Positions 1 through 9,002 of a DNA stretch of 61,034 nucleotides are shown one piece after another. Source of the DNA: Paraburkholderia ultramafica (GTDB lineage: Bacteria > Pseudomonadota > Gammaproteobacteria > Burkholderiales > Burkholderiaceae). The first letter of the stretch is position 1, and each line of letters opens with the position of its first letter. The position numbers were made by a program, and so were the translations under genes. The notes under the pieces are model-generated. The model did no database searches and was not told the DNA's origin. It saw only the letters and a list, made by a program, of their open reading frames with translations. The stretch is from contig NZ_CADIKK010000040.1 in NCBI RefSeq assembly GCF_902859915.1, forward strand, positions 1 through 61,034, given 5' to 3'.

Positions 1-21
1 CGGAGCGGTTTCGCTCAAAGA

Positions 22-98
22 ATTTTTAGCGAAGCGGGCGCGGATTTCGTGCCGTGCCTGCGATCACCCCGGTGCGCCGCTTCCGCTTCGCTAAAAAT
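22..98. repeat. 16-bp inverted repeat, 45-bp spacer
   Basis: Arms at 22-37 (atttttagcgaagcgg) and 83-98 (ccgcttcgctaaaaat) are perfect reverse complements. They could form a long hairpin, a terminator for a gene left of the window, or the ends of a small intergenic repeat. The rest of 1-405 holds no convincing gene and serves as upstream region of the ClC gene. Confidence 0.7.
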
Positions 99-405
99 CC
101 TCTGCCTTATCGTATTGAACGTGTGGGTATTAGAGTTTGTTGTTTGTAATGTGTATTTGAATTGCGAAGAGGCGAATCAGGTCAATTCGACGGTTTATTT
201 CGCGCGGAACAAATGACTAGTCCGCATTTGTGCTGCTCATCGTAGCGCTGTTGCCGTTTTCCGTGGACCATGCTGGCGAAAGTCCGCAAGCGTTACGACA
301 ATCGCCATGCAGGACGATCTGGGGCTCCGGTCCGGCCAATATATGCAAACGCAGCATCAATAAAGCCGAAAAATCAATTTGATTCATGTTGCGTCGCGGA
401 ATAAC

Positions 406-1776
406 ATGGCTGCCATCTTTCCATTTCGCCCTCGTCGACGCGTTATGTCAGTCAAATCAATCACTTCGAATCCGGTGCGCCGTGAGCACAGTCCATTCGC
501 GGCAGTCGCCGCAGTCACGTTGCTCACGGGTATTGGCGCGGGTCTGGGCGGCATGTTGCTCGCGTTGTTGCTGCACGGCATCCAGCACGTCGCGTACGGC
601 TACAGCGTCACGCACGCGATCAGCGCGGAGAGTTTTCTGCAAGGCGTGACCGGCGCGGCGCCCGGGCGCCGCGTGCTGGTCCTGGCGATTTGCGGCCTGG
701 TGGCGGGGCTCGGCTGGTGGGCGTTGTATCGTTTTGGACGGCCGCTCGTGAGCATTCGCGAGGCCGTCAAATCCGACGATCCGCAGATGCCGTTGGCGAG
801 CACGACAGCCCACGCGCTGTTGCAGATCGTCACGGTCGCGCTGGGTTCGCCGCTCGGCCGCGAAGTGGCGCCACGCGAGATAAGCTCGGCGCTTGCCGGG
901 TGGCTGTCGCGTCGCGCGGGTTTGTCGGTCGCGCAGAGCCGGATCATGGTGGCATGCGGCGCGGGCGCGGGTCTGGCCGCGGTCTACAACGTGCCGCTCG
1001 GCGGCGCAGTGTTCGTCCTCGAAGTCTTGCTGGGCACCTTCGGCTGGCCTGCGCTGGTGCCGGCCATCGTGACCTCGTCGATCGCGGCGCTGGTCGCGCA
1101 AGCGGGACTGGGCAACGAGCATCAATACCTCGTGCCGTCGATGACACTGAGCGCGTCGCTGGTGGTGTGGTCGGTCGTGTGCGGTCCGCTTTTCGGCGCG
1201 GCGGCGTGGGGCTTTACGGAACTGATGAAGCGCTCGCGTGCCGCTGCGCCGAAAGATTGGCGTTTGCCGGTGTTGTCGCTGCTGAACTTCGCGATCATCG
1301 GCGTGCTGGCGATGCACTTCCCGCAATTGCCCGGCAATGGCAAGGGCCCGGCGGGGCTTGCATTCGATGGCGGTCTGACGATCGGTCTCGCCGCGATGTT
1401 GCTGGTGTTGAAGATCGTGATTACCGCGAGCAGTTTGCGCGCGGGTGCCGAAGGCGGCTTGCTGACGCCGGGTCTCGCGAATGGCGCGTTGCTGGCGATC
1501 GTGCTCGGCGGCGTGTGGAGTCTGTTCTGGCCGGGGGCTTCGTCAGGGGCATTCGCGGTGGTCGGCGCGACGGCGTTTCTCGCTGCATCGATGCAGATGC
1601 CGATTACGGCGGTGGTGCTCGTCTTTGAATTTACGCGCGTGAGTCAGGATTTTCTGATTCCCGTCCTGCTTGCCGTGGGCGGTGCACTGTTGGCTTTTCA
1701 GGCTTGCACGAAGTGGGCGCCCGCGTTGCAGCCCGGTTTCGGGCTTAACTGGGGCGGGGTGGGTAAAGCGCGATAG
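406..1776 (+). CDS. ClC-family chloride channel/antiporter
   Basis: Integral inner-membrane protein of the ClC family, moving chloride or exchanging chloride for protons. The protein has about ten hydrophobic segments, a ClC-type filter region (LGREVAPRE, a variant of the usual GREGP) and the late conserved stretch ASMQMPITAVVLVFEFTR. It ends shortly after the last helices, with no CBS domains, as in many short bacterial ClC proteins. The N-terminal selectivity motif GSGIP is not seen in its usual form, so exact ion specificity is open. The start is uncertain: TTG 379, ATG 406 or ATG 445 are in frame and none has a strong ribosome binding site. The next gene is unrelated and about 170 bp away. 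Confidence 0.85.
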   Translation: MAAIFPFRPRRRVMSVKSITSNPVRREHSPFAAVAAVTLLTGIGAGLGGMLLALLLHGIQHVAYGYSVTHAISAESFLQGVTGAAPGRRVLVLAICGLVAGLGWWALYRFGRPLVSIREAVKSDDPQMPLASTTAHALLQIVTVALGSPLGREVAPREISSALAGWLSRRAGLSVAQSRIMVACGAGAGLAAVYNVPLGGAVFVLEVLLGTFGWPALVPAIVTSSIAALVAQAGLGNEHQYLVPSMTLSASLVVWSVVCGPLFGAAAWGFTELMKRSRAAAPKDWRLPVLSLLNFAIIGVLAMHFPQLPGNGKGPAGLAFDGGLTIGLAAMLLVLKIVITASSLRAGAEGGLLTPGLANGALLAIVLGGVWSLFWPGASSGAFAVVGATAFLAASMQMPITAVVLVFEFTRVSQDFLIPVLLAVGGALLAFQACTKWAPALQPGFGLNWGGVGKAR

Positions 1777-1946
1777 GGTGGGGTGGCCTCGCGGATGCCG
1801 TTCGTCGACCCGTGCGACGACGCCGTCAAAAGTCTTCCGCATCAGTGGTTAACATATGTTGCGCAAAATATTGATGTGGCAACATCTGTATCAATCCAGC
1901 TTCCAATGCGCAGAAGGCTGGTTAACACCACACTGGGGGAAATGTC

Positions 1947-2840
1947 ATGAAACACAGGCTACTGATGGTGCTCACGACTCTTTCAATGGTTTCGGCCATC
2001 GTTTCGGCGCAAGAGACTCAGCCGACCCTGGCAAAAATCCAAAGCGGAAACTCGATTTCTATCGGTCATCGCGAGACGTCGGTGCCGTTCTCGTACGTTG
2101 ATACGAACAATCAAGTCATTGGATTTTCCCAGGACCTTTGCGACAGGATTATCGACGCGGTCAAGGCAAAGACGGGGCACCCCGATCTGCATGTCCGCTT
2201 CATACCTGTCACTTCACAGAACCGCATTCCGCTCGTGCAGAATGGCACCGTCGACCTGGAGTGCGGTGTGACGACCAACCTGACCTCGCGGCAAAACCAG
2301 GTCACGTTTTCCGACACGTTCTTTGTTGCCACGACGCGTCTCCTCACGCGCAAAGACTCGGGCATCAAGGACTTCGCGGACCTTACCGGCAAGACCGTGG
2401 TGACCAATCAGGGAACCACCTCTGAACGTCTCCTCAGGAAAATGAACGAGGAGAAGAAGATGAACATGCAGATCATCAGCGCGAAAGACTATGGCGAAGG
2501 CCGTGTCACGCTCGAGACCGGCCGTGCCGTGGCATATATGATGGACGATGTCCTTCTTGCCGGCGCGCGCTCGCTCACGGCGAAGCCCGCCGACTGGATC
2601 ATTGTGGGAACGCCTCAGTCGTCTGAAGCATATGGATTCATGCTCCGCAAAAATGATCCGGAATTCAAAAAGCTGGTCGACGACGCAATGATTCGTGTCA
2701 TGAAGAGTGGCGATATCAAAACCATGTACGACAAGTGGTTCATGAAGCCTGTCCCGCCGAAAGGCGTCAATTTTGACTTCCCGATGAGCGAGTCGCTGGA
2801 AAAGCTGTATGCGGCACCCGACGACAAGGCCTTTGATTGA
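1947..2840 (+). CDS. Periplasmic glutamate/aspartate-type ABC substrate-binding protein
   Basis: Periplasmic solute receptor of the polar amino-acid uptake family (SBP_bac_3, GltI-like). An N-terminal signal peptide of about 22 residues ends near VSAQE. The mature part shows the usual pattern: IGHRETSVPFSY near the start, then GFSQDLCDRI, then the hinge region TGKTVVTNQGTTSERLL, then MMDDVLLAGA. The start ATG follows a gggggaaatg purine-rich ribosome site. No permease or ATPase gene lies next to it, so it is an orphan receptor that must work with a transporter encoded elsewhere. The ligand is inferred from family resemblance only. Confidence 0.88.
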   Translation: MKHRLLMVLTTLSMVSAIVSAQETQPTLAKIQSGNSISIGHRETSVPFSYVDTNNQVIGFSQDLCDRIIDAVKAKTGHPDLHVRFIPVTSQNRIPLVQNGTVDLECGVTTNLTSRQNQVTFSDTFFVATTRLLTRKDSGIKDFADLTGKTVVTNQGTTSERLLRKMNEEKKMNMQIISAKDYGEGRVTLETGRAVAYMMDDVLLAGARSLTAKPADWIIVGTPQSSEAYGFMLRKNDPEFKKLVDDAMIRVMKSGDIKTMYDKWFMKPVPPKGVNFDFPMSESLEKLYAAPDDKAFD

Positions 2841-2950
2841 GATTGGGCACGGGATGAACAGCCGTCAACCCGCGTGCAGGCGTGAACGATTCGCCGGTCA
2901 ACTAATAAGGATGCCTTGGCTTATCGAGGTCTATGTGAGCCAGGCCGTTT

Positions 2951-3229
2951 CTATATCATCGGCCACATGCCCTGACGACGCTGTCCGCAAGTGAGGTACG
3001 CGTGAGTAGAACTCAACGGCAGAAAATCAGACACCCATCGAACTGGCGCTTTCGTGGCGAGGTACGGCGTGTGCGCCGCAATCGCTTCTGGCACGGGCTT
3101 AACCTCGGGCGTCGCGAGCGTTGAAATTGGCTTGCTGCCAAGCGCTGGACTGAGATACTCGCGCACGACGAACTCGGCCTTCCGATAGGTCTGATCGGCC
3201 CGCTCCTCGCGCCTGAATGCGAACGTGCA
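2951..3229 (-). pseudogene. Remnant of a phage/island tyrosine integrase
   Basis: On the minus strand an open stretch without a proper start reads RREERADQTYRKAEFVVREY followed by LSPALGSKPISTLATPEV and EAIAAHTPYLATKA. This resembles the core-binding part of P4-type tyrosine recombinases (an R/K-rich helix, then LxPALGxxPIxxLTTPEV). The catalytic domain is absent. The frame is closed by a stop at 3230-3232 upstream and at 2951 downstream. It lies on the same strand as, and just past the 3' end of, a tRNA-Leu gene, the usual place for an island integrase. The rest of 2841-3340 has no recognisable gene. The assignment comes from motif reading, not a database search. Confidence 0.5.
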
Positions 3230-3340
3230 TCAACGTGCGAGACGTCAGGGTAGGGGGCGAGGCTGGGGGAAGTCTTCCTTGCCGGTGCTCAGTCCCCGAT
3301 ACCGTAACAGCCACGTCCCGGCCTAAGCGCAACGGCAGGC

Positions 3341-3380
3341 AACAAAAAACCCCGTAAGACGTTGATCTTACGGGGTTTCT
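3341..3380 (-). terminator. Rho-independent terminator of tRNA-Leu copy 1
   Basis: The stem aaaccccgtaaga / tcttacggggttt (3347-3378) is followed on the minus strand by TTTTTTG. It lies 33 bp past the 3' end of the tRNA gene. Confidence 0.9.
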
Positions 3381-3412
3381 CGAACTACTTCGGCTCATGC
3401 CGGAACAACCGT

Positions 3413-3499
3413 TGGTGCCCAGGAGAGGACTCGAACCTCCACGGTGTTGCCACCGCTAGGACCTGAACCTAGTGCGTCTACCAATTCCGCCACCTGGGC
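3413..3499 (-). tRNA. tRNA-Leu (anticodon CAG), copy 1
   Basis: Minus-strand tRNA with long variable arm. Acceptor GCCCAGG pairs perfectly with CCTGGGC. The anticodon loop TTCAGGT gives CAG, reading CUG. The T-loop is GGTTCGAGTCC. CCA is encoded (3413-3415). Confidence 0.97.
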
Positions 3500-3520
3500 A
3501 CGTTTTCAAGCTAGACCGCT

Positions 3521-3548
3521 ATTTTAGCGAGATGATGCAGCGTGTCAA
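3521..3548 (-). promoter_or_regulatory. Sigma-70 promoter of tRNA-Leu copy 1
   Basis: On the minus strand TTGACA (3543-3548) is followed after 16 bp by TAAAAT (3521-3526), 21 bp before the mature tRNA 5' end. Confidence 0.85.
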
Positions 3549-3691
3549 TCCCTACTTCAAACAAACGTCGCTTTATCAGCCGCCCGGTTAAGTTGTGCAG
3601 CAAAGCTGCTGCTTTCACTACCCAACTACCGTCCGGCCGACTACGCAACCCGATCGCACAAACGAGTGAACCGGACCGCGTAGCCTCAAAC

Positions 3692-3727
3692 AAAAATTAG
3701 AGCCACCCGTAGGTGGCTCTAATTTTG
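3692..3727 (-). terminator. Rho-independent terminator of tRNA-Leu copy 2
   Basis: Perfect hairpin aaaattagagccacc / ggtggctctaatttt with loop cgta. On the minus strand a T-rich tail (TTTTTG) follows. It lies 5 bp beyond the encoded CCA. Confidence 0.88.
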
Positions 3728-3731
3728 AATC

Positions 3732-3818
3732 TGGTGCCCAAGAGAGGACTCGAACCTCCACAGTGTTGCCACCGCTAGGACCTGAACCTAGTGCGTCTAC
3801 CAATTTCGCCACCTGGGC
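3732..3818 (-). tRNA. tRNA-Leu (anticodon CAG), copy 2
   Basis: Nearly identical to copy 1, with the same anticodon and encoded CCA (3732-3734). Two visible differences: the 3' acceptor strand is CTTGGGC, giving a G-U wobble, and the D-arm reads GCGAAATTGG rather than GCGGAATTGG. Confidence 0.97.
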
Positions 3819-3842
3819 AGATGATGAACAGCAAAGACCGCC

Positions 3843-3870
3843 ATTATAGCGACAGATTGGAGCCTGTCAA
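3843..3870 (-). promoter_or_regulatory. Consensus sigma-70 promoter of tRNA-Leu copy 2
   Basis: On the minus strand TTGACA (3865-3870), 16 bp, TATAAT (3843-3848). Both hexamers match consensus, suggesting strong stable-RNA expression. The remaining bases to 4123 form the leader of rnr; a gttagaat box near 3961 may be its -10. Confidence 0.88.
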
Positions 3871-4123
3871 GCGTTTCTCAAAACTTGCTTAAACCTCGCG
3901 ACGACGCGCCTGCGCGCGCCTCCCAGCGACTGTTGACGGGCCGCGTGGCGCGCAAGACGGGTGTTAGAATGCCTCGCAATAGTTCGTTGGTACGGTGCAC
4001 ACACGCCCGTCGACTCAGTTTTGAACGAGCCGGACCCGAGCAGTCTTTTCTGTGCATTTGCAGGTGCAACTCAAGCGCAACGCAAACGCTTCTTCAGCCG
4101 AGCCACATCGCCGACCGACGTCC

Positions 4124-6625
4124 ATGCAACGAGAAAAAATCATCGACAAGCCCTTGAGCAAATTTCCGTATCCGATTCCAAGCCGCGAAGAAATCCTGGG
4201 CGTCCTGCGCACGAGTGAAGCGCCGCTTGCCGCGAACGACATCGCCGAAGCCTTGTCGATCAAGCGCCAGGAGCGCGAAGGATTTTTCAAGCGCCTCGGC
4301 GCGATGGAGCGCGACGGCCAGATCCGGCTCGATCAGCGCAATCTCTATCAGTTGACGCATCCGTCGAACTTTGTCGCGGGCCGCGTGCAAGGTCATCGCG
4401 ACGGCTACGGTTTCCTGATTCGCGACGACGGCCAGGACGACCTGTTCCTGCCCAGCGGCGAGATGCAGAAGGTCATGCACAACGACCGCGTGCTCGCGCG
4501 CATCGTCGGTTATGACCGGCGCGGCCGTCCGGAAGGGCATATCGTCGAAGTCACGGATCGCGCCAACAAGCGCGTGATCGGCCGCCTGCTCAACGAGAAC
4601 GGCGCGCTGATCGTCGCGCCCGAAGACAAGCGCATCGGCCACGACATCCTGATCACGCAGAACACCAAGAAGGCCAGGGTCGGCCAGGTGGTGGTGGTCG
4701 AGCTGACCGATTTTCCGAGCCGTCACTCGCAGCCGCTCGGCCGCGTGGTGGAAGTGCTCGGCGATATCGACGACCCCGGCATGGAAATCGAAATCGCGGT
4801 GCGCAAATACGGCGTGCCGCACGAATTCAGCCCGGACGCGCTCGACGAAGCCGCCAGGCTGCCCGACGCAGTCCGCCCGGTCGACGCGCGTCATCGCATC
4901 GATCTGCGCGACGTGCCGCTCGTCACGATCGACGGCGAAGACGCGCGCGACTTCGACGACGCGGTGTATTGCGAGCCGGTGCAGGTCGGCCGCGGCGAGG
5001 GCTTCCGCCTGATCGTCGCGATCGCGGACGTGTCGCACTACGTACTGCCGAACAGCGGGCTCGACGCCGATGCGATCGAACGCAGCACGTCGGTGTATTT
5101 CCCGCGGCGCGTGATTCCGATGCTGCCGGAGAAACTGTCGAACGGCTTGTGCTCGCTGAATCCGAACGTCGATCGTTGCGTGCTCGTGTGCGACATGATC
5201 GTCACCGCGCGCGGCGAAGTGAAGGCGTATCAGTTCTATCCCGGCGTGATCCACTCGGCCGCGCGTCTGACCTACACGGAAGTCGCCGCGGTGCTGAAAA
5301 ACACCAAGGGTCCGGAGGCCACGCGCCGCGCCGCCTTGCTGCCGCAGCTGCAGAATCTGTACGGCGTGTACAAGTCGCTGTTCGCGGCGCGCCAGAAGCG
5401 CGGCGCGATCGATTTCGATACGACCGAGACGTACATCGTCTGCAATGCGCAGGGCAAGATCGAACAGATCGTGCCGCGCACCCGCAACGACGCGCACAAG
5501 CTGATCGAGGAGTGCATGCTGGCCGCGAACGTCTGCGCGGCCGACTTCCTCAAGCGCAACAAGCATCCGGGCCTGTTCCGCGTCCATGCCGGGCCGACCG
5601 CGGAGAAGCTCGAAAATCTGCGCACTTTCCTGCGCGGCATGGGCCTCACGCTGGCTGGCGGCGACACGCCGCACGCGAGCGACTACGCGGCGCTGATGGC
5701 GCAGATCCGCGAGCGGCCCGATGCGCAGATGCTGCAAACCATGCTGCTGCGCTCGATGCAGCAGGCGGTCTACAGCCCGGAAAACATCGGTCACTTCGGT
5801 CTCGCGTACGAGGCGTATGCGCACTTCACGAGTCCGATTCGCCGTTATCCCGATCTGCTGACGCACCGCGCGATCTACGCGATCCTGCAGGGCCGCAAGT
5901 ATCAGCCGGAACCGCCGCAAGGCGTCGAGCTGAATACGGCGCTGTCGCCGCGCGCGCGCGCCATGCAGCAGGCCGACGACGAAAAGCGCGGCCGCCAGCG
6001 CGGCAACAACGTCGCGATCTGGGAAGAGCTCGGCCTGCATTGCTCGGCCAACGAACGCCGCGCCGACGAAGCATCGCGTGACGTCGAAGCATGGCTGAAG
6101 TGCTATTTCATGCGCGACAAGCTCGGCGAAGAGTATGGCGGCATGGTGAACGGCGTGACGTCGTTCGGCATTTTCGTGCAGCTCGATTCGCTTTTCATCG
6201 AAGGTCTCGTGCACGTCACCGAACTCGGCTCGGACTACTTCCAGTACGACGAGATCAAGAACGAGTTGCGCGGCGAGCGCACCGGCATTCGTTACCGCTT
6301 GTCGGATCGCGTGCGCGTGCAGGTGAGCCGCGTCGATCTCGATGCGCGCAAGATCGATTTCCGGCTCGTGCGCGACACGCCGATCAAGCCGCCAGTGGCG
6401 CGTGGGGCGCTGGCCGACAAGGGCGCCGGTGACAGCGGCGGCGCGCGCGTGCGGGTATTGCCGCCTGCCGAAGGCGGCGCGGCAGCGCCGGGCGCGCGGC
6501 GCAAGAAGGCCGCGCCGGCGCAAACCGTAGCGGTCAAGGAGGCGCGCGCAGCGCGTGGCGCGGCGAAGAAGCACGGCGCCGCGGCTAAAGCGGCGCCGAA
6601 GCCGCAGGCACGCAAGAAGCGTTGA
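4124..6625 (+). CDS. rnr: Ribonuclease R
   Basis: Processive 3'-5' exoribonuclease of the RNase II/R family, degrading structured RNA. From ATG 4124 it has about 833 residues. In order: an N-terminal winged-helix domain (EEILGVLRTSEAPLAANDIA), cold-shock/OB domains, and the RNB catalytic domain. The RNB acidic motif DGEDARDFDDAV lies near residue 270; next come SGLDADAIERSTSVYFP and the RNB end HFTSPIRRYPDLLTHR. A C-terminal S1 domain starts at about residue 670 (VTSFGIFVQLDSLFIEGLVH). The last 70 residues are a Lys/Ala-rich basic tail typical of RNase R. The start is uncertain: TTG 4154 gives an N-terminus beginning at SKFPYPIPSREE, and the frame is open upstream to 4052. rlmB follows in the same direction, as in many proteobacteria. 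Confidence 0.97.
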   Translation: MQREKIIDKPLSKFPYPIPSREEILGVLRTSEAPLAANDIAEALSIKRQEREGFFKRLGAMERDGQIRLDQRNLYQLTHPSNFVAGRVQGHRDGYGFLIRDDGQDDLFLPSGEMQKVMHNDRVLARIVGYDRRGRPEGHIVEVTDRANKRVIGRLLNENGALIVAPEDKRIGHDILITQNTKKARVGQVVVVELTDFPSRHSQPLGRVVEVLGDIDDPGMEIEIAVRKYGVPHEFSPDALDEAARLPDAVRPVDARHRIDLRDVPLVTIDGEDARDFDDAVYCEPVQVGRGEGFRLIVAIADVSHYVLPNSGLDADAIERSTSVYFPRRVIPMLPEKLSNGLCSLNPNVDRCVLVCDMIVTARGEVKAYQFYPGVIHSAARLTYTEVAAVLKNTKGPEATRRAALLPQLQNLYGVYKSLFAARQKRGAIDFDTTETYIVCNAQGKIEQIVPRTRNDAHKLIEECMLAANVCAADFLKRNKHPGLFRVHAGPTAEKLENLRTFLRGMGLTLAGGDTPHASDYAALMAQIRERPDAQMLQTMLLRSMQQAVYSPENIGHFGLAYEAYAHFTSPIRRYPDLLTHRAIYAILQGRKYQPEPPQGVELNTALSPRARAMQQADDEKRGRQRGNNVAIWEELGLHCSANERRADEASRDVEAWLKCYFMRDKLGEEYGGMVNGVTSFGIFVQLDSLFIEGLVHVTELGSDYFQYDEIKNELRGERTGIRYRLSDRVRVQVSRVDLDARKIDFRLVRDTPIKPPVARGALADKGAGDSGGARVRVLPPAEGGAAAPGARRKKAAPAQTVAVKEARAARGAAKKHGAAAKAAPKPQARKKR

Positions 6626-6826
6626 AGCGCAAGCGCTAAGCGGTTTCACCGCCTGAACCGCGCGCATCGGGTACGTTCACACGTGCCGGTTGCGCGCGGT
6701 CTGCTTTTTATCGCGGGCAAGCGCGCGAGCGCGCGAGGCAAGTAGAGTGTTCAAGCGAAGTACTCAGGCTCGTATTCATCACAGCAGCGCGCGTTGCAGG
6801 CGCGCTCAATCAAAGGTTGTTCAGTC

Positions 6827-7570
6827 ATGGCACGTCTCAAGGTTTTATACGGTTTCCACGCAGTGACCGCGCGCATCCGGCACGATGCGTCGACGGTCGA
6901 AGATGTCTATTACGACGCGACGCGCAAAGACCGTCGTATGACCGAATTCCTGCACGCGGCGAAAGATGCCGGCGTGCGTCTGATCGCCGCCGACGAAACG
7001 CGGCTGTGGGGGCTCGCGCACACCGAGCGTCACCAGGGCGTGGTGGCCCGCGCGGGCGACCTGCCGCTCGCGCAGAACCTGGCCGAACTGCTCGACGGCA
7101 TCAACGGTTCGCCGCTGATCCTGGTGCTCGACGGCGTGACCGATCCGCACAATCTCGGCGCCTGCCTGCGCGTGGCCGATGCCGCCGGCGCACATGCGGT
7201 GATCGCGCCGCGCGATCGCGCGGTCGGCTTGAACGCGACCGCCGCGAAGGTGGCGAGCGGCGCGGCCGATACCGTGCCGTACATCACCGTGACGAATCTG
7301 GCGCGTGCGCTGCGTGAGTTGAAGGACGCCGGGGTGTGGGTGGTCGGGACCGCCGGCGAGGTCACCAGGAGCCTCTACGACACGGAGCTCGACGGTCCGG
7401 TGGCGCTCGTGATGGGCGCCGAAGGCGAGGGCATGCGCCGCCTCACGCGCGACACTTGCGACGTGGTCATGCAGATCCCGATGGCGGGCACGGTCGAGAG
7501 CCTGAACGTGTCGGTGGCGAGCGGCGTGTGTCTGTTCGAAGCGGTGCGTCAGCGCGCGGTGAAGAAGTAA
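6827..7570 (+). CDS. rlmB: 23S rRNA (guanosine-2'-O-)-methyltransferase RlmB
   Basis: SPOUT-class methyltransferase that modifies the ribose of a conserved guanosine (G2251 in E. coli) in the peptidyl-transferase region of 23S rRNA. The N-terminal substrate-binding domain starts YGFHAVTARIRH. The SpoU core shows LVLDGVTDPHNLGACLRVAD, then LVMGAEGEGMRRL and the SAM-knot motif MAGTVESLNVSVASGV. The ATG at 6827 gives the usual MARLKVLYGFHAV start and about 247 residues. It lies 200 bp after rnr and may be co-transcribed with it. Confidence 0.97.
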   Translation: MARLKVLYGFHAVTARIRHDASTVEDVYYDATRKDRRMTEFLHAAKDAGVRLIAADETRLWGLAHTERHQGVVARAGDLPLAQNLAELLDGINGSPLILVLDGVTDPHNLGACLRVADAAGAHAVIAPRDRAVGLNATAAKVASGAADTVPYITVTNLARALRELKDAGVWVVGTAGEVTRSLYDTELDGPVALVMGAEGEGMRRLTRDTCDVVMQIPMAGTVESLNVSVASGVCLFEAVRQRAVKK

Positions 7571-7635
7571 TCGCCCGGCGACCGCGTGCCACTCCGGTAA
7601 ACTAGACGTTTTTACTGCTTGCCTGCTTTTTCTCC

Positions 7636-8331
7636 ATGACTCAAGACGAACTCAAACAACTGGTCGGCCAGGCCGCCGCCGACTACGTGAACGCCAACGT
7701 GCCCGAAGGCGCGGTGATTGGCGTCGGCACCGGCTCCACCGCGAACTGCTTCATCGACGCGCTGGCCGCCAACAAGGCACGCTATCGCGGCGCGGTGTCG
7801 AGTTCGCTCGCCACCACTGCGCGGCTGCAAGCGCACGGCATCAAGGTGCTCGATCTGAACGAAATCGATTCGCTGCCGGTGTACGTGGACGGCGCCGACG
7901 AGATCGACCACAGCGGCGCGATGATCAAGGGCGGCGGCGGCGCGCTGACGCGCGAGAAGATCGTCGCGTCGGTGTCGGACGTGTTCGTCTGCATCGCGGA
8001 TGCGAGCAAGCTGGTCGACACGCTCGGCAACTTCCCGCTGCCGGTCGAAGTGGTGCCGATGGCGCGTACCGCGATCGGCCGCCGCGTCACGGCGCTCGGC
8101 GGCGTGCCGGTGGTGCGTGTGACGAAAGAGGGCGTGCCGTTCATTACCGACAACGGCAACGAAATCATCGACGTGAAGGGGCTGCGCATCAGCGACCCGC
8201 GTACGCTGGAAACGCAGATCAATGCGTGGCCGGGCGTGGTGACGGTCGGACTGTTCGCGGGCCGTGGCGCGAACCTGTGCCTGCTCGGCACGGATACCGG
8301 CGTCGAAACGATCGAGTACGGCAAGGGTTGA
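7636..8331 (+). CDS. rpiA: Ribose-5-phosphate isomerase A
   Basis: Interconverts ribose-5-phosphate and ribulose-5-phosphate in the pentose phosphate pathway. It has the family length (231 residues) and all key motifs: GVGTGSTANCFIDAL (phosphate loop), VDGADEID (catalytic Asp) and KGGGGALTREKI (catalytic Glu/Lys). It sits 65 bp after rlmB in the same direction. Confidence 0.98.
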   Translation: MTQDELKQLVGQAAADYVNANVPEGAVIGVGTGSTANCFIDALAANKARYRGAVSSSLATTARLQAHGIKVLDLNEIDSLPVYVDGADEIDHSGAMIKGGGGALTREKIVASVSDVFVCIADASKLVDTLGNFPLPVEVVPMARTAIGRRVTALGGVPVVRVTKEGVPFITDNGNEIIDVKGLRISDPRTLETQINAWPGVVTVGLFAGRGANLCLLGTDTGVETIEYGKG

Positions 8332-8374
8332 TCGACGCGCGTCGCAGTTGCGCGTGAGTTTGCTGTTAAGGGGC

Positions 8375-8797
8375 TCACGCGTGCTTCGTTTGCATGGCCT
8401 GCACCGTTTGTACCGTTTGCATTAGCACGCGCCTTGCCTGATTGCCTGCGTCGTCCGCCGCAAATACCACTCCACTGAAAACTCCAGCTGCGCATCGTTC
8501 GGCGCCTCGCTTCGCGAAATGCTGCGCCACTGCCGGATCGGCGCGCAGCGTGCCGGTCGCGTTAGTCGACGCGGCTGCGTCGCCAGCTTTTAGCCGCCAG
8601 CCATCGCGGTCATGCCGCACGATCTGGGTCACGCCGCCCGCGGCGGTAATCACCGGACGTGCCGCCGCCATCCCCTCGACGATCATCCGCCCGGCCAGCT
8701 CCGGTTCGGGCGACGTGTGCACGATCGCATCCATCGCTTTCATCCATGCAGGCACAGCGGTCTGAAAGCCCGCGGAAAGGCAGGCGATCCGGACCGC
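8375..8797 (-). pseudogene. C-terminal remnant of a GT4-family glycosyltransferase
   Basis: The minus strand reads like the second Rossmann half of a GT4 glycosyltransferase. It shows GFQTAVPAWMKAMDAIVHTS, then EPELAGRMIVEGMAAARPVI and TAAGGVTQIVRHDRDGW, including the E-x7-E donor-binding pattern. The N-terminal acceptor domain is missing, and the upstream codons in frame are not glycosyltransferase-like. It lies head-to-head with an intact glycosyltransferase starting at 9003. This suggests that the carbohydrate locus was once larger. Confidence 0.6.
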
Positions 8798-9002
8798 CCG
8801 ACGCCACCGCGTGCTCATGCAGACGCTGCGCTCGCGCGTGTCCGTACGCGTGCTCGCCGAACAACGCACGAGCGAACGGATTTATCGAATTATTCGCGTG
8901 CTGTCGCGCGTCGAATGTGGGCACGCGCACGCACGGCAAGAAATGCGACACATACACTCGTTCCTAGGCGCAACAGATGTTTCCCGACAGCCAGGAGAGG
9001 TC

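Noticed and set aside
3413..3818. The two tRNA-Leu genes as attL/attR of a tiny element
   Set aside because: Both are complete with own promoters and terminators and nothing element-like lies between them; plain duplication is simpler.
4094..6667. An 857-codon open frame on the minus strand opposite rnr
   Set aside because: It is the mirror of a certain gene in high-GC DNA. The product is Arg/His/Ala-rich with no domain, so it is a shadow frame.
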